A stretch of 64,000 nucleotides of DNA from MM2 sp035460165 (GTDB taxonomy: Bacteria; Pseudomonadota; Gammaproteobacteria; Burkholderiales; Methylophilaceae), in the NCBI GenBank assembly GCA_035460165.1, contig DATHWW010000005.1:146834-210833 (forward strand), written 5' to 3'. A program made the position numbers and the translations under genes. The notes beneath the pieces were generated by a model. It was not told the origin of the DNA, did no database searches, and saw only the letters and a list, made by a program, of their open reading frames with translations. This document shows positions 60,590 through 64,000 of this stretch, piece by piece; positions within the stretch are counted from its first letter, which is position 1, and the number at the start of each line of letters is the position of its first letter.

Positions 60590-61222
60590 ATGGAAAAAAT
60601 CGCCAAGCGCAGTACTTATCGGCACGGGGATCTTCACCGCACCTTGCTGGAAGCGGCTATCGAGCTGGCCAGAAAGGGCGGCAAGGACGCCATCGTGCTG
60701 CGTGAAGTCACCCGGCAGGCGGGCGTTGCGCCCAATGCCGCCTATCGCCATTTCGAAGACCTGAATTCCCTGCTGCGCGCCGTTGCCATGGCTGCACAGG
60801 CGCGCCTGGCCGATGCCATGGAAAAGGAACTCGCTGCCCTGAAGCCCTCGCGCAACAAGGCCGAAGATGCTCGCGCCCGGCTGCGGGCGGTCGGCACCGG
60901 CTATCTTACCTTCGCACAGTCCGAACCGGGATTATTCAGGATGGCGTTTTCCGAACACGCCGACATGAGCAACGCCACCCATCCCGCCAGCACCGGCCAC
61001 GGCGGGCTGACGCCTTTCCAGATACTGAGCGGCGCACTCGATGATCTGGTGGCTGCCGGAGAGCTCCCGGCGGAGCGAAGGGTAGCATCGGAGTTTTTTG
61101 CCTGGTCCGCGGTGCACGGGCTGGCGATGCTATTGATCGACGGCCCGATGCGCGGGTTGGGCCACGCGCAGGCCGAGGTGCTGGGGCAGCGGCTGATCGA
61201 TATGGTGGAGCGGGGGCTTTAG
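60590..61222 (+). CDS. TetR/AcrR family regulator
   Basis: Protein of 210 aa from ATG 60590 (MEKIAKRSTYRHGDLHRTLL); upstream in-frame starts lie inside the operator. The helix-turn-helix is REVTRQAGVAPNAAYRHFED. The C-terminal part contains GTGYLTFAQSEPGLFRMAFS, as in TetR_C_13/WHG-domain regulators. It probably represses itself and the divergent VOC pair through the perfect inverted repeat. The inducer is unknown. Confidence 0.93.
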   Translation: MEKIAKRSTYRHGDLHRTLLEAAIELARKGGKDAIVLREVTRQAGVAPNAAYRHFEDLNSLLRAVAMAAQARLADAMEKELAALKPSRNKAEDARARLRAVGTGYLTFAQSEPGLFRMAFSEHADMSNATHPASTGHGGLTPFQILSGALDDLVAAGELPAERRVASEFFAWSAVHGLAMLLIDGPMRGLGHAQAEVLGQRLIDMVERGL

Positions 61223-61260
61223 CGCCGATACTATTTGATTCGGCCCAGCAATGTTTTCAA

Positions 61261-61328
61261 TCCGTTCGTGTTGAGCCTGTCGAAACATGAATGGATTCAA
61301 TGGCCTTCGACAAGCTCAGGCCGAACGG
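61261..61328. repeat. REP-type palindromic repeat
   Basis: TCCGTTCGTGTTGAGCCTGT...GAA at left pairs with CCTTCGACAAGCTCAGGC...GAACGGA at right. The sequence is the same family as the pair at 38153-38248. It lies between the convergent TetR and LOG genes. Confidence 0.75.
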
Positions 61329-61385
61329 AGATTAGACTGTATCGGGCCGCATCAATAACTCTCGACGGATGCATCGTCGCGGAAA

Positions 61386-61976
61386 TCAGGTTTCCTTTTC
61401 ACCCACCCACTTTTTCACGACAGGCGGCCGATAATCCAGGAAGCGTTCCAGCAGTGCTTCAGGATCATCCTCCACCATCAGCATGCTGCGCACAGCCGGC
61501 CTGACGAACTGCTCCGCCACCGTGTGATCGAGAAACGCATGCAAAGGGTCGTAGTAGCCATGCACATTGAGCAGGCCGCACGGCTTGTGATGCAGCCCGA
61601 GTTGCGCCCATGTCCAGATTTCGAAAATTTCTTCCATGGTACCGATGCCCCCGGGCAGGGCGATGAACCCATCCGAAAGCTCGGCCATCAGCGTCTTGCG
61701 CTCATGCATGGACTGCGTGACATGCAGCTCGGTCAAGCCATGGTGCGCCACTTCCTTGCGTACCAGCGCTTCGGGAATTACCCCCACGGCCCGTCCGCCC
61801 AGATGCAGCACATGATCCGCCACTACACCCATCACACCCACGCTCGCCCCACCGTAAACCAGCCCAATGTCGCGGCCCACCAGCGATTCCGCCAGCGCTC
61901 GGGCCGCGCCCGCATAGATTTCAAGGCGTCCCGAGCTGGAGCCGCAATAAACACAAATGTTTTTGATTGGATGCAT
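61386..61976 (-). CDS. LOG family cytokinin-type phosphoribohydrolase (TIGR00730)
   Basis: Protein of 196 aa with the LOG signature PGGIGTMEEIFEIWTW and the Rossmann-type opening KNICVYCGSSSGRLEIYAGA followed by DIGLVYGGASVGVMGVVAD. These enzymes release free base from nucleoside 5'-monophosphates. The Arg-Glu pair typical of the catalytic loop is present around QSMHERKTLMAELS. It converges on the TetR gene across a REP element. Confidence 0.93.
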   Translation of the reverse strand: MHPIKNICVYCGSSSGRLEIYAGAARALAESLVGRDIGLVYGGASVGVMGVVADHVLHLGGRAVGVIPEALVRKEVAHHGLTELHVTQSMHERKTLMAELSDGFIALPGGIGTMEEIFEIWTWAQLGLHHKPCGLLNVHGYYDPLHAFLDHTVAEQFVRPAVRSMLMVEDDPEALLERFLDYRPPVVKKWVGEKET

Positions 61977-62021
61977 AAGTGTATGGCACCTGCCGGCACA
62001 CAGCCTGACAGACGCAATGAG

Positions 62022-62231
62022 TTAACAATCGGATTTCAGTATGTTGCCTTTAACCACCATGACCAGCATGAGCACCGCACCGAGCAACACCGTGACCGAC
62101 GCCAGCGCGAGCACGGGGTCGAGCTGCGTCACAGGCAGTATATTGCTAAAAAGCAAAAACAACCCGGCAAGCCAGGCAACTAGATGGCATCCTGCCGTTG
62201 TCGAGCATAACTGACGGTCAGCGCTTCCCAT
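62022..62231 (-). CDS. Possible small two-helix membrane protein
   Basis: A 69-codon frame with two hydrophobic segments (HLVAWLAGLFLLFSNILPVT and ALASVTVLLGAVLMLVMVVK). Its first part overlaps the end of the VOC gene at 62180 by 52 nt, and its true start may be an internal TTG. No clear ribosome-binding site. The protein-like hydrophobicity supports it, but the reading is uncertain. Confidence 0.4.
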   Translation of the reverse strand: MGSADRQLCSTTAGCHLVAWLAGLFLLFSNILPVTQLDPVLALASVTVLLGAVLMLVMVVKGNILKSDC

Positions 62232-62575
62232 ACATGCCCATCCGGCTCATTCCAGTATACGATCCGGCCCCCGTGCTCGGTATTGATCCGCATATCCACC
62301 GGGCCGTGCGGAGTGCTCCTGTACGCAATGCCGCGGCCCTTCAATCTTGCAACGATTCCATCGAACTCGGCCTCGCTTACCCGGAAGCAATAGTGCTGTA
62401 TGGGAAAGTTGTCCGTCTGGTCGAAGTCGAAGGTGAGACCGTCGTTGATGTACACGGGGCAGAAAGGCCCCACGCCTGCCTCTGCCCAAGGCACGCCGAG
62501 GATGCTGGCCAGCAACTCCGCCGCCGCCTTGCTGTCACGGGCCGGGACTATCGTGTGGTCGAGTTGGATGCTCAT
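62180..62575 (-). CDS. VOC family glyoxalase-like protein
   Basis: Protein of 131 aa: MSIQLDHTIVPARDSKAAAE supplies the first metal His, HYCFRVSEAEFDGIVARLKG the second region, and RIVYWNEPDGHVWEALTVSY the C-terminal Glu. It is a single-domain glyoxalase/bleomycin-resistance-type protein. Its leader is CTAGGAG, six bases, ATG, identical in layout to the next two genes upstream on this strand. The substrate is unknown. Confidence 0.88.
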   Translation of the reverse strand: MSIQLDHTIVPARDSKAAAELLASILGVPWAEAGVGPFCPVYINDGLTFDFDQTDNFPIQHYCFRVSEAEFDGIVARLKGRGIAYRSTPHGPVDMRINTEHGGRIVYWNEPDGHVWEALTVSYARQRQDAI

Positions 62576-62641
62576 CGTGGGCTCCTAGACAGCGGCACCA
62601 TCAGGGACTATTACGCCTGCAGCGCATTATGAGCGCCGTCA

Positions 62642-63115
62642 TCACAGATTTTCAACCAAGGCCGCCAACTGATCTGTGGCCTTGCCCCATCCCTCATGAA
62701 AACCCATATCCTCATGCGCCTTTCGATCTTCAGCGTTCCAGTGAAGAGCCCTGGCGGTATATTTTGTTTTACCCCCTTCGTCCTCAAAGGTAATGATGGC
62801 GGTCATAAACGGCTTGTCCGAAGGTATCCAGGCGCTGGTATATGCGTCGGTCATCACCAAACGCTGGTTCTTGACTACCTCCAGGTAAACGCCCCGATTC
62901 GGATACTCCTGCCCTTCGGGGCTGCACATAACAATCAGGTTCGTGCCACCAGGACGGACATCCAGCTCCGCCGATGCCACGGTCCACGGCTTGGGAGTGA
63001 ACCACTGCTTGAGTAGATCCGGCTCCGTCCACGCCCGAAATACCTTTTCCGGTGCAGCATTGATGATGCGCACCAACGAAAGCTCATTTTTGCCAGCAGA
63101 CTCATTCTGAATCAT
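62642..63115 (-). CDS. SRPBCC/AHSA1-like protein
   Basis: Protein of 157 aa with the START/Bet v1-like pattern: LSLVRIINAAPEKVFRAWTE, PDLLKQWFTPKPWTVASAEL and DVRPGGTNLIVMCSPEGQEY, and MGFHEGWGKATDQLAALVEN at the end. Such proteins bind hydrophobic ligands or act as Hsp90 co-chaperone-like domains. Leader CTAGGAG-N6-ATG. An attC-like core (GTTAGGC on the minus strand, 63150-63156) lies just upstream. Confidence 0.9.
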   Translation of the reverse strand: MIQNESAGKNELSLVRIINAAPEKVFRAWTEPDLLKQWFTPKPWTVASAELDVRPGGTNLIVMCSPEGQEYPNRGVYLEVVKNQRLVMTDAYTSAWIPSDKPFMTAIITFEDEGGKTKYTARALHWNAEDRKAHEDMGFHEGWGKATDQLAALVENL

Positions 63116-63149
63116 GAAACTCTCCTAGTTTAAGAGGCCCCAAATTGTG

Positions 63150-63162
63150 GCCTAACGTTTGA
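63150..63162 (-). other. attC-like core site 1
   Basis: On the minus strand TCAAACGTTAGGC, containing GTTAGGC, which fits the GTTRRRY core at the 3' end of an integron attC site. A possible left core, GCCCAAT, lies about 43 bases upstream, one mismatch from RYYYAAC, but the resulting site would be shorter than usual. No integrase is in the window. Confidence 0.4.
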
Positions 63163-63225
63163 CATGAGAGGCTACGTTCTCTCGATGGAAGGATTGGGCG
63201 TCACCGATTTGCGCAAACGTGGGAT

Positions 63226-63777
63226 TCACACTCGAAGAAGACCACGAAAACCTCTGGCGGCGTAATAGGAGTCTGCGCCGTTGTGATATACAAAAACCTT
63301 GCCATAGCGCCTGTCGCAGAAGAGAGCACCTCCAAGTGCGCGGACGTCGGCCGGAGTGCTGATCCAACTGGAGGTCTTTGTATCGAACTCCCCGAACTCC
63401 TGTAGCGCGCGGTACTGCTCCTCGGTCAAGAGTTCAATACCGATCTTCGCTGCCAGTTCGTTTGCGCTGGTTTTTGGCTTGTTTTCCTTCCTGGAGGCGC
63501 GCGCTTTCGCGTCGTAGCAGGTACTCCTACGCCCGGCTGGACTTTCTTGCGAGCAGTCGCAGAAGACGAAGCCGCCAGCTTCATCAGCGTTGCCGATCAC
63601 GTCCGGTTCGCCACCTGTGGCTTCCATCTCCCGAAGTGATCTAAGCGCAGCAGAATTGCCGATGAGCCTTGCGTGAACATGTGCCCAATCGATACCTTCG
63701 TGCCGATGACTATTCTTCTCGAATCGAATCGTCAGTACATGAAGCAAGCCTTCTCGTTCCTGTACGTTCATGGCCAT
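63226..63777 (-). CDS. DUF4256 family protein
   Basis: Protein of 183 aa matching DUF4256 throughout: LTIRFEKNSHRHEGIDWAHV, LREMEATGGEPDVIGNADEA, DCSQESPAGRRSTCYDAKAR, IELLTEEQYRALQEFGEFDT and RRYGKVFVYHNGADSYYAAR. Function unknown. It has the CTAGGAG-N6-ATG leader. It lies between two attC-like cores about 660 bp apart, giving the size and one-gene content of an integron cassette. Confidence 0.9.
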   Translation of the reverse strand: MAMNVQEREGLLHVLTIRFEKNSHRHEGIDWAHVHARLIGNSAALRSLREMEATGGEPDVIGNADEAGGFVFCDCSQESPAGRRSTCYDAKARASRKENKPKTSANELAAKIGIELLTEEQYRALQEFGEFDTKTSSWISTPADVRALGGALFCDRRYGKVFVYHNGADSYYAARGFRGLLRV

Positions 63778-63810
63778 TGTGGACTCCTAGAAATCTGCGG
63801 TGCTGGTGAC

Positions 63811-63823
63811 GCCGAACGTTTGA
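63811..63823 (-). other. attC-like core site 2, next to the IS110 leader
   Basis: On the minus strand TCAAACGTTCGGC, identical to site 1 in 12 of 13 bases; the core GTTCGGC deviates from GTTRRRY at one base. It separates the DUF4256 gene from the IS110-type leader. Some IS1111-type elements of the IS110 family are known to insert in attC sites, which fits this location. Confidence 0.35.
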
Positions 63824-63827
63824 TATT

Positions 63828-63946
63828 AAGGGGCGTGCTTTAGCGCGTCCCCCTTGATGGAATATGAGGGACTTCCCCTGCTCGAAACGGCATCTAGGTG
63901 CCAAGATTGAGATTTCGCGTGATCAATCTGAAAGAGAGGGGAAGTC
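63828..63946 (+). ncRNA. Structured leader of the IS110-type transposase (candidate bridge RNA region)
   Basis: Stem-loop 1 at 63828-63855 (AAGGGGCGTGC against GCGCGTCCCCCTT). Then an outer 10-bp stem, GACTTCCCCT (63870-63879) with AGGGGAAGTC (63937-63946), encloses two hairpins, GGCA/TGCC (63889-63902) and AGATTGA/TCAATCT (63904-63929). The right arm contains the ribosome-binding site, so folding would block translation. IS110-group elements encode a bridge RNA in the non-coding region before the transposase; this layout is compatible, but it is an inference. Confidence 0.45.
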
Positions 63947-64000
63947 ATGGAACATCATACGACGATAGGAATTGATCTGGCAAAAGAGGTGCTGGCGGTG
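63947..64000 (+). CDS. IS110-family transposase, first 18 codons
   Basis: The visible start MEHHTTIGIDLAKEVLAV is the N-terminal strand of the RuvC-like DEDD domain of IS110/IS1111 transposases; the Asp of GIDLAK is the first catalytic residue. AGAGGGG stands five bases before the ATG. The rest lies beyond the window, so the IS110 versus IS1111 subgroup cannot be decided. Confidence 0.85.
   Translation, partial: MEHHTTIGIDLAKEVLAV

Noticed and set aside
63150..64000. A complete integron
   Set aside because: No integrase gene, no attI and only two imperfect attC-like cores are visible; only a cassette remnant can be suggested.

Overview
This 64 kb window is a chromosomal segment of a betaproteobacterium. 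The evidence is an EF-P with arginine at position 32 next to its rhamnosyltransferase EarP, Mqo, GlnE, the yhdP-nitrilase-tldD gene order, many c-di-GMP enzymes and an overall high GC content with GC-rich third positions. An iron- or sulfur-oxidising member of the Nitrosomonadales would fit, but no marker here settles genus or family. I saw no tRNA, rRNA or CRISPR array.

Layout. 1-5.2 kb: end of a TgpA-like transglutaminase/DUF58 pair, a CDF metal exporter, an AT-rich orphan membrane protein, prfC and a DUF3309 micro-protein. 5.3-10.2 kb: an MHYT-PAS-GGDEF-EAL protein, then the arsenic operon arsR-arsI-acr3-arsC. 10.3-13.6 kb: a four-gene carbonyl/oxidoreductase cluster divergent from an HxlR regulator with N-terminal cysteines. 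13.6-19.3 kb: mqo, then the complete four-gene Anbu proteasome-homologue cluster (ATP-grasp, alpha-E, transglutaminase, Anbu). 19.6-23.6 kb: efp-earP, then two tandem class III nucleotidyl cyclase homologues. 23.6-32.1 kb: greB, a large PAS-GGDEF-EAL sensor, a RecB/AddB-like nuclease, a 7TM diguanylate cyclase. 32-44.5 kb: a polytopic membrane protein, a FadL-type porin, an AddA-like helicase-nuclease, a LuxR regulator with a chemoreceptor, DedA, mfd. 44.5-56.4 kb: DUF2934 protein, tldD, nitrilase, yhdP, acs, glnE. 56.4-64 kb: small accessory genes (Csp-like copper protein, SDR, VOC proteins, a TetR regulator, LOG), ending in a cassette-like array and the 5' end of an IS110-family transposase.

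Most notable observations. (a) The tandem cyclases carry complementary active-site losses: the first lacks the first metal-binding Asp, the second lacks the transition-state Arg. A heterodimer would restore one complete site, as in the C1/C2 halves of mammalian adenylyl cyclase. Only the second gene is preceded by a c-di-GMP-I riboswitch with its own candidate promoter, so c-di-GMP could set the supply of one subunit. Both proteins end in the same Cys-x9-Cys tail beyond a single membrane helix. (b) A MITE-like repeat occurs three times, with inverted ends of about 30 bp and a TNA target duplication; two copies sit exactly in the stop codons of the Anbu gene and of mfd. (c) The right end has three consecutive genes with an identical CTAGGAG-N6-ATG leader, two attC-like core sites and an IS110 leader that can fold over its own ribosome-binding site.

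The window is rich in c-di-GMP functions (two GGDEF-EAL proteins, one GGDEF protein and the riboswitch), which makes c-di-GMP control of the cyclase pair the most coherent testable system here.
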